In this document: positions 8,814 to 17,149 of the stretch, one piece after another
How the letters are laid out: each line of letters opens with the position of its first letter
Numbering within the stretch: position 1 is the stretch's first letter
Origin: Streptococcus sanguinis
Lineage (GTDB): Bacteria > Bacillota > Bacilli > Lactobacillales > Streptococcaceae
NCBI RefSeq assembly: GCF_019929225.1
Contig: NZ_JAHZPA010000004.1
Span: forward strand, 62,001-126,000
Length of the DNA stretch: 64,000 nucleotides
Reading direction: 5' to 3'
Made by a program: the position numbers and the translations under genes
The notes under the pieces: model-generated
What the model saw: only the letters and a program-made list of their open reading frames with translations
The model's database searches: none
Told to the model about the DNA's origin: nothing

Positions 8814-9860
8814 TTAGTCAACCAATCTCCGTAACTTAAACGGCAGATAGAACAGATAGAGTAGGGCAGTCGCTCCCAGCATGGCCAGCACTGCTGTCTT
8901 GTCTTGGAAAAAGATCAGAGCAGTCAGCACTTCAGCCAAGAGAACACTGCTGCCAATAGATGTGATAATTTGTCTTGCTCCCTTCAGCTTTTCCCCTCTT
9001 TCTATCGGAAAAAGCCGGGTCAAAAACTGATAGTCAAAAGCTTCATACAAAGCCGTCAGCTGGAAGAGCAAGAGGTAATTGAACAAGACCACAAAAGCTG
9101 CAGCAATCCAAGCTTGACTGACAAAAATCAAGGCCAAAAGAGCCAAAAAGAGCAGTCTCAAGGTCAGAGCAAAGAAGTCTCCATTTCGCAAGTAAGAGCG
9201 CAAAAAGAGATTCTGCCAGGTCTTGCTATGCTGCTTGCCCACAAGTCTCGTCAAACCATCCAGATAGGCCCGGCGCTTGACACTGTTTGAAATGCCTTTA
9301 ACATTGGTAAAGAGAGCAAAGAAACGGAGAATCGTCTGCTTTCGAGCAGCTTCATAAGCCACCAGAACCTGCCAATCTAAACCATTTTCAGTAAAGAACT
9401 TCTTAGCCTTAGCCTGAAACAAAAACCATTTCAAGACTAGCATAAGGAGACAGTAGAGCAAGAAGCCCCAAATAGGCAATCCCAGAGCCAGAAAAAGCGG
9501 AGCCAGTAGCAGTAAGATTCCAGTCTGTAAGACTGCGTACAAGAGATAGGAACGCAGAATCTGAGCCTTGATAAAAGCCCTGACTTCTGCTTCTCTGACC
9601 AAGAGAAAGAGAGCATCCGGCTTTTCCAGATAGGTCGCAATCCGTCCAAAAGGCAGGATAAAGAGCGATAGAATAACCAGACTGGCAATAATCGGGAGGT
9701 GATTGGTCGGGAAATGCCGCAAAAGCTGACTGTACTGAACACCTAAAAATCCCATAAAAATCAACAGAAAGAGCACGAAATGATCATTAAAAACATAACG
9801 CAGGTACTTCAGGCACTGCTGACGAAAATCCTGCTTTCGTTTAGCAAATAATTCTTTCAT
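8814..9860 (-). CDS. ecsB: EcsB-type ABC transporter membrane subunit
   Basis: 348-residue polytopic membrane protein with several hydrophobic segments (for example FVLFLLIFMGFLGVQYSQLL, LPIIASLVILSLFILPFG, YLLYAVLQTGILLLLAPLFL). It matches the EcsB/DUF-type permease that pairs with EcsA. In Firmicutes EcsAB affects protein secretion and membrane-protease activity; the transported substrate is not settled. It begins inside the ecsA stop (4-bp overlap). Confidence 0.88.
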   Translation of the reverse strand: MKELFAKRKQDFRQQCLKYLRYVFNDHFVLFLLIFMGFLGVQYSQLLRHFPTNHLPIIASLVILSLFILPFGRIATYLEKPDALFLLVREAEVRAFIKAQILRSYLLYAVLQTGILLLLAPLFLALGLPIWGFLLYCLLMLVLKWFLFQAKAKKFFTENGLDWQVLVAYEAARKQTILRFFALFTNVKGISNSVKRRAYLDGLTRLVGKQHSKTWQNLFLRSYLRNGDFFALTLRLLFLALLALIFVSQAWIAAAFVVLFNYLLLFQLTALYEAFDYQFLTRLFPIERGEKLKGARQIITSIGSSVLLAEVLTALIFFQDKTAVLAMLGATALLYLFYLPFKLRRLVD

Positions 9861-10588
9861 AGCGTTGCCTCTTCTGTCAGGGCCAGATAGATGTCATTCA
9901 GACTAGCATCCGGCATTTGAAATTGGGCCCGCAACTCAGTCAAGCTGCCCTTGGCCCGCACTTGACCCTTGTGCAGAATTACAAAACTATCGCACATCTT
10001 CTCAGCAGAGTCCAAAACATGGGTGCTCATCAGAATGGACTTGCCCTTCTTCTTTTCCTCCTCCAAGAGCTGGATAAGGTCTGTAATAGCTACCGGATCC
10101 AGACCTAAAAAAGGCTCATCTACGATAAAAAGGCTGGGATCAACTACAAAAGCACAGATAATCATCACTTTTTGCTTCATCCCTTTTGAAAAGTGAACAG
10201 GGAACCAATCCAGTTTTTCCTTGAGTCGGAACATTTCCAATAGCTTATCCACACGCTTAAAAGCTGTCTCCTGCTCAATGTCGTAAGCCATAGCTACCGT
10301 CTCAATGTGCTCGCGCAGGGTCAATTCTTCGTAAAGACTAGGCGTTTCCGGAATAAAACCGATCTTCTTGCGGTAATCACTGGGATTAGTCCGCAGCTCC
10401 AGTCCATCAATCTGAATTTGCCCCTTATAAGGCGTCAGAAGACCAATAATCTCATTGATAGTCGTGGACTTGCCCGCACCGTTGAGACCAATCAGACCAA
10501 CCAGCTGGCCATTGCCCACTTCAAAGCTGACATCCTTTAAAACCGGGATATTAACATAGCCGCCCGTAAGTTCTTTGATTTCTAACAT
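9857..10588 (-). CDS. ecsA: EcsA-type ABC transporter ATPase
   Basis: 243-residue ABC ATPase with Walker A GLNGAGKST (34-42), a divergent signature FSKGMKQK in place of LSGGQ, and Walker B LFIVDEPFLGLDP. It powers EcsB. The start at 10588 (MLEIKELTGGY) is preceded by GGAGAAA; an in-frame start 22 codons upstream lacks a ribosome site and lies in the divergent promoter region. The hit gene is divergent 68 bp away, as in other streptococci. Confidence 0.92.
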   Translation of the reverse strand: MLEIKELTGGYVNIPVLKDVSFEVGNGQLVGLIGLNGAGKSTTINEIIGLLTPYKGQIQIDGLELRTNPSDYRKKIGFIPETPSLYEELTLREHIETVAMAYDIEQETAFKRVDKLLEMFRLKEKLDWFPVHFSKGMKQKVMIICAFVVDPSLFIVDEPFLGLDPVAITDLIQLLEEEKKKGKSILMSTHVLDSAEKMCDSFVILHKGQVRAKGSLTELRAQFQMPDASLNDIYLALTEEATL

Positions 10589-10603
10589 ATTTTCTCCGAA
10601 TTC

Positions 10604-10627
10604 TGGTATAATGGTTCTTATATTATA
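10604..10627. promoter_or_regulatory. Divergent ecsA / hit promoters
   Basis: On the plus strand TGGTATAAT (10604-10612), an extended -10, fits the hit gene. On the minus strand TATAAT (10627-10622) fits ecsA. Neither has a good -35, so both assignments are moderate. Confidence 0.45.
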
Positions 10628-10656
10628 ACAAAATCTAGCGAATAGAGGTACCATTT

Positions 10657-11067
10657 ATGGCTGATTGTATTTTTTGTAAAATTATTTCCGGAGAAATCCC
10701 TTCTTCTAAAGTCTATGAAGACGAGAAAGTCCTTGCTTTTCTGGATATTTCCCAGGTAACACCAGGTCATACCTTGGTTGTCCCTAAAGAGCATTTCCGA
10801 AATGTGCTGGATATGGATGCCGACAGCACCAGTCAGCTCTTCGCTCGCGTACCTGACATTGCTCGAAAGGTGATGAAAGCCACAGGTGCAGCTGGTATGA
10901 ATATCATCAACAACAACGAAGAAATTGCTGGACAGACTGTCTTTCATACCCATGTGCATTTGGCACCGCGCTACAGTGATGCAGATGACCTCAAGATTAC
11001 TTTCGCAGCCCACGAACCAGACTTCCCAGCTCTAGCCGAATTAGCTGAGAAGATTGCACAAGCTTAA
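10657..11067 (+). CDS. hit: HIT-family nucleotide hydrolase
   Basis: 136-residue histidine-triad protein with the catalytic HTHVHLAP motif (H-x-H-x-H) and N-terminal CIFCKII zinc-type segment. The family hydrolyses nucleoside phosphoramidates or dinucleotides; the in vivo substrate here is unknown. GAGGT precedes the ATG. It is followed 9 bp later by a small coiled-coil membrane protein, and the pair end at a strong terminator. Confidence 0.95.
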   Translation: MADCIFCKIISGEIPSSKVYEDEKVLAFLDISQVTPGHTLVVPKEHFRNVLDMDADSTSQLFARVPDIARKVMKATGAAGMNIINNNEEIAGQTVFHTHVHLAPRYSDADDLKITFAAHEPDFPALAELAEKIAQA

Positions 11068-11076
11068 GGAGGGAAT

Positions 11077-11364
11077 ATGAAACTTTCAAATATTTTCCTA
11101 TTTATCGGTGCCGCTGCAGCCAGTTACAAGCTGGTTGAAAACCGTCAAAAAATTCAAGAAGAAATCATTGAAACAACAGATAGCCTAGACAAAGTTAAGG
11201 ACAGTCTAGCCAATATCCAACGAAATATTGCCATCATTCAAGAGCAAAAAGAGCAAGTCAAAGACATCGCTCAAGATCTTACCTATAAATATAAAGTCCT
11301 TGAAAACCAAGCTCAAGTGCAGATCCAGCAAGTCAAAGACATCTGGGAAAAGTACGAGTCTTGA
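11077..11364 (+). CDS. Small membrane-anchored coiled-coil protein
   Basis: 95 residues. A short N-terminal hydrophobic stretch (IFLFIGAAAASYKLV) is followed by a long heptad-rich helix (about 22-90, with QKIQEEI, SLDKVKDSLANI and EQKEQVKDIAQ). GGAGGG precedes the ATG. The shape is that of YtxH-like or chemotaxis-annotated hypotheticals, with no catalytic motif. It is the second gene after hit. Function unknown. Confidence 0.75.
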   Translation: MKLSNIFLFIGAAAASYKLVENRQKIQEEIIETTDSLDKVKDSLANIQRNIAIIQEQKEQVKDIAQDLTYKYKVLENQAQVQIQQVKDIWEKYES

Positions 11365-11436
11365 TAGAGAAAAGGTGGTTGATAGGGAAACAAAAACTCC
11401 AATCCGCTACCGCGTCAAGAACCTCCTGTCATTACC

Positions 11437-11471
11437 AAAAGAGGCCGAGACATTTTGTCCCGGCCTCTTTT
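11437..11471. terminator. Bidirectional terminator, hit operon / LCP operon
   Basis: Perfect 11-bp arms AAAAGAGGCCG / CGGCCTCTTTT with T-tracts on both strands, between convergent genes. Confidence 0.9.
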
Positions 11472-11485
11472 TATATTTAACTTTT

Positions 11486-12724
11486 TTACTCTGTAGTCGC
11501 ATTGACTACTGGCTGACTTTGTGGGGTGCTGACACTGACATCTGCAGCTGGGGCAGAGGAAGCCGCTGGAGCAACCGGAGTCGTATTCGTAGTTCCAACT
11601 GTTGTATCTGTCGTCGGATAAGAGTAATTCTCATAACCATTATTATAAGTAGGCTGACTATAAGAATTCTGGTAACTGCTATAGCTTTCTGTGCTACTAG
11701 ATGTACTACTGCTATTGCTGCTTCTTAGACTGTTGCCGCCCATAATATCTTCATAGAGAACAGCATTGGTCTTCAGACTCTTAACTGTGTCCAAGCCCAG
11801 AGACTTACGGATTAGATTCTGCATGCTCAGCAGATGCTCTGACGTCACTAGCTGATAGCTTCCACCATCAGGCAAGGTCGCATCTTCTCCACGCAGCTGC
11901 TCAGACTTGATGTTTTTAAAGGCATCCTGATATCCTAGCAATTGTGGAATGCTTTTTGAATCAAGCGCAATATTGGTCTGCATATTGCTGCTGACAGCTT
12001 TTAAAATAGCCTGATAATGGCTGACACTGTTGAGACTGAGAACTTTTTCAACCACTTTCTTAATTACTTCACGTTGACGCTTTTGGCGGCCATAGTCACC
12101 CTCAGGATCCTGATAACGCATGCGAGCATAGACCAGTGCCTGATCACCATTGATGGTTTGCTTGCCTGGCTCAACCTTGGCAGTATACTCAGGCTCATTA
12201 TCCTCAATAGAAATTGGGAAGTCAAAGGTATTATTAACCTCAATACCACCTACTGCGTCTACTAACTGAACCAAGCCCTGCATATTAATCATCACATAGC
12301 GGTCAATGTGGATATTCATCAGGCTCTCAATAGTCGAAATGGCTAACTCTGCTCCGCCATTCGCATAGGCAGCATTCAGTTTGGCTTCAACTGTCTGACC
12401 GTTCTCATCAATCTGAGTCAAAATATCACGTTCCAAACTCATCATGACTGTTTTCTTGGTCTTAGGATTGACACTCAGGAGAATCATGGTATCGCTGTTC
12501 CCAACCCAAGTATCCTCGCGGGAGCCGCTCCCTGTATCCACTCCCATCAGCAAGATGGTCATGGGTTTAGTCGCAGAAATGACATCTGTCTCATTTCCCA
12601 AGCCCTTATAAGTCTTGGATAGTTCATCTGTTGACTGACCATAAATCGTCCATGCATAAGTACCGATACCAGCTGTCGTTACGACAAGGAGGCTGAGAAA
12701 CATCATTATAATCTTTTTAAACAT
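11486..12724 (-). CDS. LytR-CpsA-Psr family wall-polymer ligase (BrpA/Psr type)
   Basis: 412-residue membrane-anchored phosphotransferase that attaches teichoic-acid-like or capsular polymers to peptidoglycan. An N-terminal membrane segment (IIMMFLSLLVVTTAGIGTYAW) precedes the LCP domain with MSLERD, NAAYANGG and YARMRYQDPEGDYGRQKRQ, which carry the phosphate-binding arginines. After about residue 320 comes a Ser/Thr/Tyr/Asn/Pro-rich tail that is probably extracellular and unstructured. It follows tsaE and a GNAT gene, the same order as brpA/psr in other streptococci. The Shine-Dalgarno is weak. Confidence 0.92.
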   Translation of the reverse strand: MFKKIIMMFLSLLVVTTAGIGTYAWTIYGQSTDELSKTYKGLGNETDVISATKPMTILLMGVDTGSGSREDTWVGNSDTMILLSVNPKTKKTVMMSLERDILTQIDENGQTVEAKLNAAYANGGAELAISTIESLMNIHIDRYVMINMQGLVQLVDAVGGIEVNNTFDFPISIEDNEPEYTAKVEPGKQTINGDQALVYARMRYQDPEGDYGRQKRQREVIKKVVEKVLSLNSVSHYQAILKAVSSNMQTNIALDSKSIPQLLGYQDAFKNIKSEQLRGEDATLPDGGSYQLVTSEHLLSMQNLIRKSLGLDTVKSLKTNAVLYEDIMGGNSLRSSNSSSTSSSTESYSSYQNSYSQPTYNNGYENYSYPTTDTTVGTTNTTPVAPAASSAPAADVSVSTPQSQPVVNATTE

Positions 12725-12731
12725 ATCTTTT

Positions 12732-13253
12732 TTAGTCTATCAATTTACCCATCAGGTAAACATCAAGAAATTTCCCTTCTTTTAAGTAGGCTCCTCTTTT
12801 TTGTAAGCCTTCAATTTCAAATCCTAAATCTTTATAAAGGTGAACCGCTCGTTCATTTCTAACCTGAACGCTCAATTCTAAACGTCGAATAACTTGAGAA
12901 TCTTCTGCCCAAGTCAGTGCCTCTTCTAGCAATATGCGTCCCAGTCCTTGGTTCCAGAAAGTTTTCTTCACCACGACAAAGACTTGACCAATATGGCGAA
13001 TTCGCTCATGGAAATCAGCTGTGATGCTGACAAGACCGGCAATCTCACCATTTAAAAGAGCCAACAAGTAAAGCTGATTACTGGAAGCAGCCTGATGCTC
13101 AATGAATGAAGCCATCTCCTCTTGATTCATCAAAATTCCAGCTTCATCCAGCGTCATATAATCTGACTCAGACCCGACCTGATTGAGGAAGGCAATCAGC
13201 TCAGCAGCATCTGTTTTTTCCGCTTCACGCAAGCACAATTCATATTCAGTCAT
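12732..13253 (-). CDS. GNAT-family N-acetyltransferase
   Basis: 173 residues. The start at 13253 (MTEYELCLREAEK) overlaps the tsaE stop by 8 bp and has GAGGG upstream. The acetyl-CoA-binding core is QVFVVVKKTFWNQGLGRILLEEAL, followed by RRLELSVQVRNERAVHLYKDLGFEIEG, a RimI/RimL-like pattern. The substrate is unknown; coupling to tsaE suggests, but does not prove, a translation-related target. Confidence 0.88.
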   Translation of the reverse strand: MTEYELCLREAEKTDAAELIAFLNQVGSESDYMTLDEAGILMNQEEMASFIEHQAASSNQLYLLALLNGEIAGLVSITADFHERIRHIGQVFVVVKKTFWNQGLGRILLEEALTWAEDSQVIRRLELSVQVRNERAVHLYKDLGFEIEGLQKRGAYLKEGKFLDVYLMGKLID

Positions 13254-13686
13254 TCTGCAGTCCCTCAAGCAACTCTTGGGCTCGTGTTCCTTTGGCTTCA
13301 AAAACCAATTCACGTCCATCTTCCTTTTTCAAGAGGCTTAATTTGAGATAGTCTTCAGGCAGATTTTCTCCCAGCAGCTCCCCCCATTCAATGACTGTCA
13401 CGCCTTCCCCGAAGAGAAAGTCATCCAAATCAATGGAATCTGGATCGTCTCCGATGCGGTAGACATCCAGATGGTAGAGCGGCAAGCGCCCCTCGTATTC
13501 CCGAACAATGGTATAGGTTGGGCTTTTAATCATCTGACTGATGCCCAAACCTAGAGCCAGACCCTTAGTAAAGGTTGTCTTTCCTGCTCCTAAATCTCCC
13601 GTTAAAACCAGTACGTCCCCTGCCTGAAACAATTTGCCCAGACGCTGACCCCACTGGATTAATTCTTCCTCATTATGACTAAACAT
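13246..13686 (-). CDS. tsaE: tRNA t6A biosynthesis ATPase TsaE
   Basis: 146-residue P-loop ATPase (YjeE family) of the TsaBCDE complex that makes threonylcarbamoyl-A37 in ANN-decoding tRNAs. Walker A GDLGAGKTT lies at 30-38; the SPTYTIVREYEG and LYHLDVYRI segments are diagnostic. Length is usual. TATAAT lies only about 6 nt upstream of the ATG, so the message would be nearly or fully leaderless. Confidence 0.95.
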   Translation of the reverse strand: MFSHNEEELIQWGQRLGKLFQAGDVLVLTGDLGAGKTTFTKGLALGLGISQMIKSPTYTIVREYEGRLPLYHLDVYRIGDDPDSIDLDDFLFGEGVTVIEWGELLGENLPEDYLKLSLLKKEDGRELVFEAKGTRAQELLEGLQND

Positions 13687-13692
13687 TCTCTT

Positions 13693-13701
13693 ATTATACC
13701 A
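13693..13701 (-). promoter_or_regulatory. Extended -10 immediately before tsaE
   Basis: TGGTATAAT on the minus strand (TATAAT 13698-13693). A start 7 nt downstream falls on the tsaE ATG at 13686. No convincing -35 is present. Confidence 0.55.
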
Positions 13702-13734
13702 GAAAAAAATTTTTTCTGCTTAATTTTGCAAAAG

Positions 13735-13763
13735 AAAAATCAGCCGCAAAAAGCTGATTTTTT
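13735..13763 (-). terminator. Terminator of the purine permease gene
   Basis: AAAAATCAGC/GCTGATTTTT stem with T-tract on the minus strand, downstream of the NCS2 permease stop. Confidence 0.8.
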
Positions 13764-13825
13764 ATACTGAAAATATAATCTATCCAAACTTCACTAGACA
13801 CAAGGAAATCCAGTAATGTTTAGAC

Positions 13826-15247
13826 CTAATTTAAAGCCAGATTTACGAAATTCAAAATAAAGAGAAGATCCAAAATCCAAATCATAGAATGCACATCCTT
13901 GGCTTGACCTTTGAAGACTTTAACCAAGGTGTAGGTGATAAATCCAGCTGCTATCCCGTGAGTGATAGAATAGGCAAATCCCATAAAAATAGAAGTAAAG
14001 AAAGCTGGAATGGCTTCTGCCATATCATCCCAATGGATGTTTTTTAAGCTAGCCAGCATCATAATCCCCACGATAATGAGAATCGGTGCAGTTGCAGCAT
14101 TAGGAACAATAGCCAAGAGTGGGCTAAAGAAGCTTGACACCGCAAAGCAGATAGCTACGACCAAGGCGGTCAGACCTGTTCGGCCGCCAGCTCCGATACC
14201 AGCTGCAGACTCCACATAAGTCGTCACATTAGAAGTTCCAGCAATGGCGCCAATAGAGGTTCCAATGAGGTCCGAGTAAAGCGCCTTATCCAAACCTTCT
14301 GATTCATGGTTTTCCCCAGAAGTCGCCACAATCCCAACCTTTTCACCAGTCCCAATCAAGGTACCAATGGTATCAAAAATATCTGTCAATGAAAAAGCCA
14401 GAATAGCCATAAATGTCTGAGGCCAGCGAGCTGAATCTGCTAAAAGGGCACCCAGACCTTTCGGTCCTACTGCCACCCCAAAAATCTGTCCCAATTCATT
14501 AACAGCAGTACCAATGTTATTCTGCCCAAAGTCAATGGCTGACAAATCAACCAAGCCAACCAGAATAGCCACAACTGTCGTGACTAGGATGGATAGGATA
14601 ACACCACCCTTGATGTTTTTCACAATAAAGAAGATTGTGATGGCCAAACCAACTAGGGCTACTAGGACCGCTGGATTGTTAAAGTCTACCAGGCCTGGAG
14701 TTGCTGCTGAATTAGCCGCAATAGCTGCTGCGGCCTTATCTGCCCCTTTGCCAGCTACTGTATAGTTACCTGGATCGATTGAAAACTTGAGCAAGCCAGC
14801 ATTTTTAATACCTACATAAGCAAGAAAAACCCCGATCCCTGCCGAGATAGCTGCTCGCAAGGAGCCTGGAATTGACTCAATGATCATCTTACGCACCTTG
14901 GTCAAAGTGATAATGAGCGAAATAATCCCGCAGATAAAGACCATAGCCAAGGCTTCCTGCCATGTGTAGCCCAAGGCAAAGACGACCGTAAAAGTGAAAA
15001 AGGCATTCAGACCCATACCCGGTGCCTGCGCATAAGGCAGGTTGGCAAAGAAGGCCATCATCAAGGTGCCGGCAACAGCTCCGATAATCGTAGCTAGGAA
15101 AACACCTTGCTTAGGCATACCTGTCTGAGCCAGCATAGCCGGATTGACAAATAAAATGTAGGACATGGCAAAGAAAGTCGTCAGACCAGCTAAAACCTCA
15201 GTCCGGACATCTGTCCCTTTTTCGGTCAGTTTGAAAAATTTATCCAT
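13826..15247 (-). CDS. NCS2-family purine (hypoxanthine/guanine/adenine) permease
   Basis: 473-residue AzgA/PbuG/PbuO-type nucleobase:cation symporter with about 12-14 membrane segments. Typical motifs are RTEVLAGLTTFFAMSYILFVNP near the N-terminus, APGMGLNAFFTF, SLTDIFDTIGTLIGT, and GTSNVTTYVESAAGIGAGGRTGLTA. The substrate within the purines cannot be fixed from sequence. No purine riboswitch was seen in the roughly 90-nt leader. The promoter lies inside the terminator of the upstream DUF1361 gene. A near-PurBox is at 15325-15337 (11 of 13 to AWWWCCGAACWWT) but on the opposite strand to the gene and at the transcription start, so its role is uncertain. Confidence 0.93.
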   Translation of the reverse strand: MDKFFKLTEKGTDVRTEVLAGLTTFFAMSYILFVNPAMLAQTGMPKQGVFLATIIGAVAGTLMMAFFANLPYAQAPGMGLNAFFTFTVVFALGYTWQEALAMVFICGIISLIITLTKVRKMIIESIPGSLRAAISAGIGVFLAYVGIKNAGLLKFSIDPGNYTVAGKGADKAAAAIAANSAATPGLVDFNNPAVLVALVGLAITIFFIVKNIKGGVILSILVTTVVAILVGLVDLSAIDFGQNNIGTAVNELGQIFGVAVGPKGLGALLADSARWPQTFMAILAFSLTDIFDTIGTLIGTGEKVGIVATSGENHESEGLDKALYSDLIGTSIGAIAGTSNVTTYVESAAGIGAGGRTGLTALVVAICFAVSSFFSPLLAIVPNAATAPILIIVGIMMLASLKNIHWDDMAEAIPAFFTSIFMGFAYSITHGIAAGFITYTLVKVFKGQAKDVHSMIWILDLLFILNFVNLALN

Positions 15248-15344
15248 TTTTCAATAAATCTCCTTTTGAGTAAAATTTCTAATATCTAGTTCAATAACAA
15301 AGAAAAGCAGATTTAAATCTGTTTATTTACGAACGATATTTTAA

Positions 15345-15373
15345 ATTATAATAAAAAACATTCACTTTTTCAA
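15345..15373 (-). promoter_or_regulatory. Purine permease promoter embedded in a terminator
   Basis: Minus strand TTGAAA (15373-15368), exactly 17 bp, TATAAT (15350-15345). The -35 lies in the loop of the upstream gene's terminator and the -10 just after its T-tract. Confidence 0.75.
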
Positions 15374-15383
15374 GGCGAATGTC
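15353..15383 (-). terminator. Terminator of the DUF1361 gene
   Basis: Arms ACATTCGC / GTGAATGT around CTTGAAAAA, followed by TTTTTTATT on the minus strand. Confidence 0.75.
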
Positions 15384-15392
15384 TCGCTGTTC

Positions 15393-15995
15393 TTATTTTT
15401 TATTATCTCTCATCAGAAATAGCAAACTCATAAACTGCAAAAAGGTAAAACCAAGAATGAATGGCAGTCGATCAGGATGCAAAGTTTGCAAGAGCTTCTG
15501 TAGAACCAGCTGAGGATGAAGCAATAAATCCCAGCTATTGAGGCGATCATAACGTCCTATGTAGATAGCCAGACTGGACACAGCTGACAGAGTTGCCGTC
15601 AGCAATAGTTCTAAATACCAGTTAAGCTTCCAGCCTTCCTTGATGACATACCAGCTCTCCATACCACAGAAAATACCGAATAAAATACTGGAAACAAAAG
15701 CTAAAAAGAGCAAGAAAACACTTGGCTTACTCAGAACATCTGCTACCCAAGTCATATGAATCAAATCAGTAATCATATAGAAAGTGTTGGGGAAGAAAAG
15801 TAACCACAGTAGGAAAAGAAGAGGATAAGCCCACTTCTGCTTCTTGAATAAAAGTGTCAAGACAGCTGCATCATAGCTGATTAAGGCCAAGGTCATATTC
15901 CAGATGAGATAGGTCGGACCGCCATTTAGAGATTGGATATAGATAAAAAAGGCAATCATCAGAAAAAGAGCATGAATCATGATCGGTTTACGCAT
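15393..15995 (-). CDS. DUF1361 family integral membrane protein
   Basis: About 200 residues with five or six membrane helices (IMIHALFLMIAFFIYIQ, YPLLFLLWLLFFPNTFYMITD, VFLLFLAFVSSILFGIF and others). LFFPNTFYMITDL is the DUF1361 signature. Start 15995 is chosen for AAGGAGG upstream; an ATG nine codons earlier (16022) has none. No known function. Confidence 0.85.
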   Translation of the reverse strand: MRKPIMIHALFLMIAFFIYIQSLNGGPTYLIWNMTLALISYDAAVLTLLFKKQKWAYPLLFLLWLLFFPNTFYMITDLIHMTWVADVLSKPSVFLLFLAFVSSILFGIFCGMESWYVIKEGWKLNWYLELLLTATLSAVSSLAIYIGRYDRLNSWDLLLHPQLVLQKLLQTLHPDRLPFILGFTFLQFMSLLFLMRDNKK

Positions 15996-16044
15996 ACGAA
16001 AAGCTCCTCCTTGCTGTGTCATAATTGTGACTGATTAGAGTACC

Positions 16045-16088
16045 ATTATAACATAAGTCGTGTTATTTACACTGAATTCTGTTATAAT
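16045..16088. promoter_or_regulatory. Divergent extended -10 promoters (DUF1361 gene / HAD gene)
   Basis: TGTTATAAT on the plus strand (TATAAT 16083-16088) for the HAD gene, and TGTTATAAT on the minus strand (TATAAT 16050-16045) for the DUF1361 gene. Weak -35 regions. Confidence 0.5.
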
Positions 16089-16118
16089 AGTCTGTATTAT
16101 CACTGAAAAGAGACTCAC

Positions 16119-16931
16119 ATGACAAAAAAAGTAATCGCTGTGGACTTGGACGGAACCTTGCTGGATTCTAACAGCAATCTGTCTGACTTCACCAAAGAAA
16201 CCATCAAAAAAATTTCCCAAAAGGGCCACAAGGTCATTATCACAACAGGCCGGCCCTACCGCATGGCTTTGAAATATTATAAAGAATTAGAGCTCAATAC
16301 TCCCATGATCAACTTCAACGGCTCTCTGACTCATATTCCAGAAAAGAAATGGGACTTTGAAAAATCGCTGACGCTGGACAAGTCCTTTCTGCTGGATATG
16401 GTTAAGCGAAAGGATGAGATTGAAGCAGATTTCATTGCTGGCGAATACCGCAATAAATTCTATATCACCAATCCCAATGAAGAAATTGCCGATCCCAAGC
16501 TCTTTGGCATCAATGCTTTTAAGCCTGAAAATCAGTTTCAAGCCAACTTGGTAACAGAGAATCCTAACGCCATTCTCCTGCAGACGCGAGCAGCTGACAA
16601 ATACGCTCTGGCAGAGGAAATGAATGCTTTTTACCAGCATGAACTTGCTATCAACTCTTGGGGCGGGCCGCTCAACATTCTCGAGTGTGCTCCAAAAGGG
16701 GTCAATAAGGCCTTCGCCCTTCAGTACCTGCTTAATGTTCTCAATGTGGATCGTAAAAATCTGATTGCCTTTGGTGATGAGCAAAATGATACTGAGATGC
16801 TGTCCTTTGCTGGCACTGGCTATGCCATGAAAAATGCCAATACTGACCTGCTGCCCTACGCCGACCAGCAATTATCTCTGACTAACGACCAAGATGGTGT
16901 CGCCCACGAACTCAACAAACTATTTTTATAA
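16119..16931 (+). CDS. Cof-type HAD sugar-phosphate phosphatase
   Basis: 270-residue Cof/YidA subfamily hydrolase. Motif I is VDLDGTLLD (nucleophile Asp9, acid Asp11), motif II ITTGRP, and the C-terminal metal motif GDEQNDTEML. A C2 cap domain lies between. Such proteins dephosphorylate sugar or nucleotide phosphates with broad specificity. Single gene with its own promoter and terminator. Confidence 0.92.
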   Translation: MTKKVIAVDLDGTLLDSNSNLSDFTKETIKKISQKGHKVIITTGRPYRMALKYYKELELNTPMINFNGSLTHIPEKKWDFEKSLTLDKSFLLDMVKRKDEIEADFIAGEYRNKFYITNPNEEIADPKLFGINAFKPENQFQANLVTENPNAILLQTRAADKYALAEEMNAFYQHELAINSWGGPLNILECAPKGVNKAFALQYLLNVLNVDRKNLIAFGDEQNDTEMLSFAGTGYAMKNANTDLLPYADQQLSLTNDQDGVAHELNKLFL

Positions 16932-16945
16932 AACTAGACAATTTG

Positions 16946-16977
16946 GCAAACTCTGTTTGAGAGTTTGTCTTTTATTT
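16946..16977 (+). terminator. Terminator of the HAD gene
   Basis: Stem CAAACTCT/AGAGTTTG, loop GTTTG, then TCTTTTATTTT. Confidence 0.75.
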
Positions 16978-17071
16978 TGTGTCTTCTCTCAACCATCTTC
17001 AGGCTCAAAAAACTTTAAAAATAGGAGCTTATCAGCTATTTCAGAATATTAGAGTGAATTTACGCTTAGAT

Positions 17072-17116
17072 TTGTAAGCGTTTGCCATCTGTTCGAATTT
17101 GTGATATAATTAACAT
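17072..17116 (+). promoter_or_regulatory. adh promoter with cre-like and Rex-like sites
   Basis: TTGCCA (17082-17087), 17 bp, TATAAT (17105-17110). A cre-like 16-mer (17072-17087, TTGTAAGCGTTTGCCA, 14 of 16 to WTGNNARCGNWWWCAW) covers the -35. A Rex-like palindrome TTGTGATATAATTAACAT (17099-17116, 15 bp identical or unconstrained against TTGTGAANNNNTTCACAA) covers the -10. Both would block RNA polymerase, one on sugar surplus and the other on high NAD+/NADH. Confidence 0.65.
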
Positions 17117-17149
17117 AATCAAAAACTAAATAACAGGAGGAAACTACTT

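Noticed and set aside
10618..11013. Minus-strand 131-codon frame opposite hit
   Set aside because: Shadow of the HIT gene; the HIT motif and ribosome site are on the plus strand.
15325..15337. PurBox-like sequence before the purine permease
   Set aside because: 11 of 13 matches, but on the opposite strand and at the transcription start rather than upstream, so I do not list it as a site of its own.
15248..15340. Possible purine riboswitch in the permease leader
   Set aside because: I could not find the paired loops or conserved junction of a guanine/adenine aptamer; the leader is short and AT-rich.
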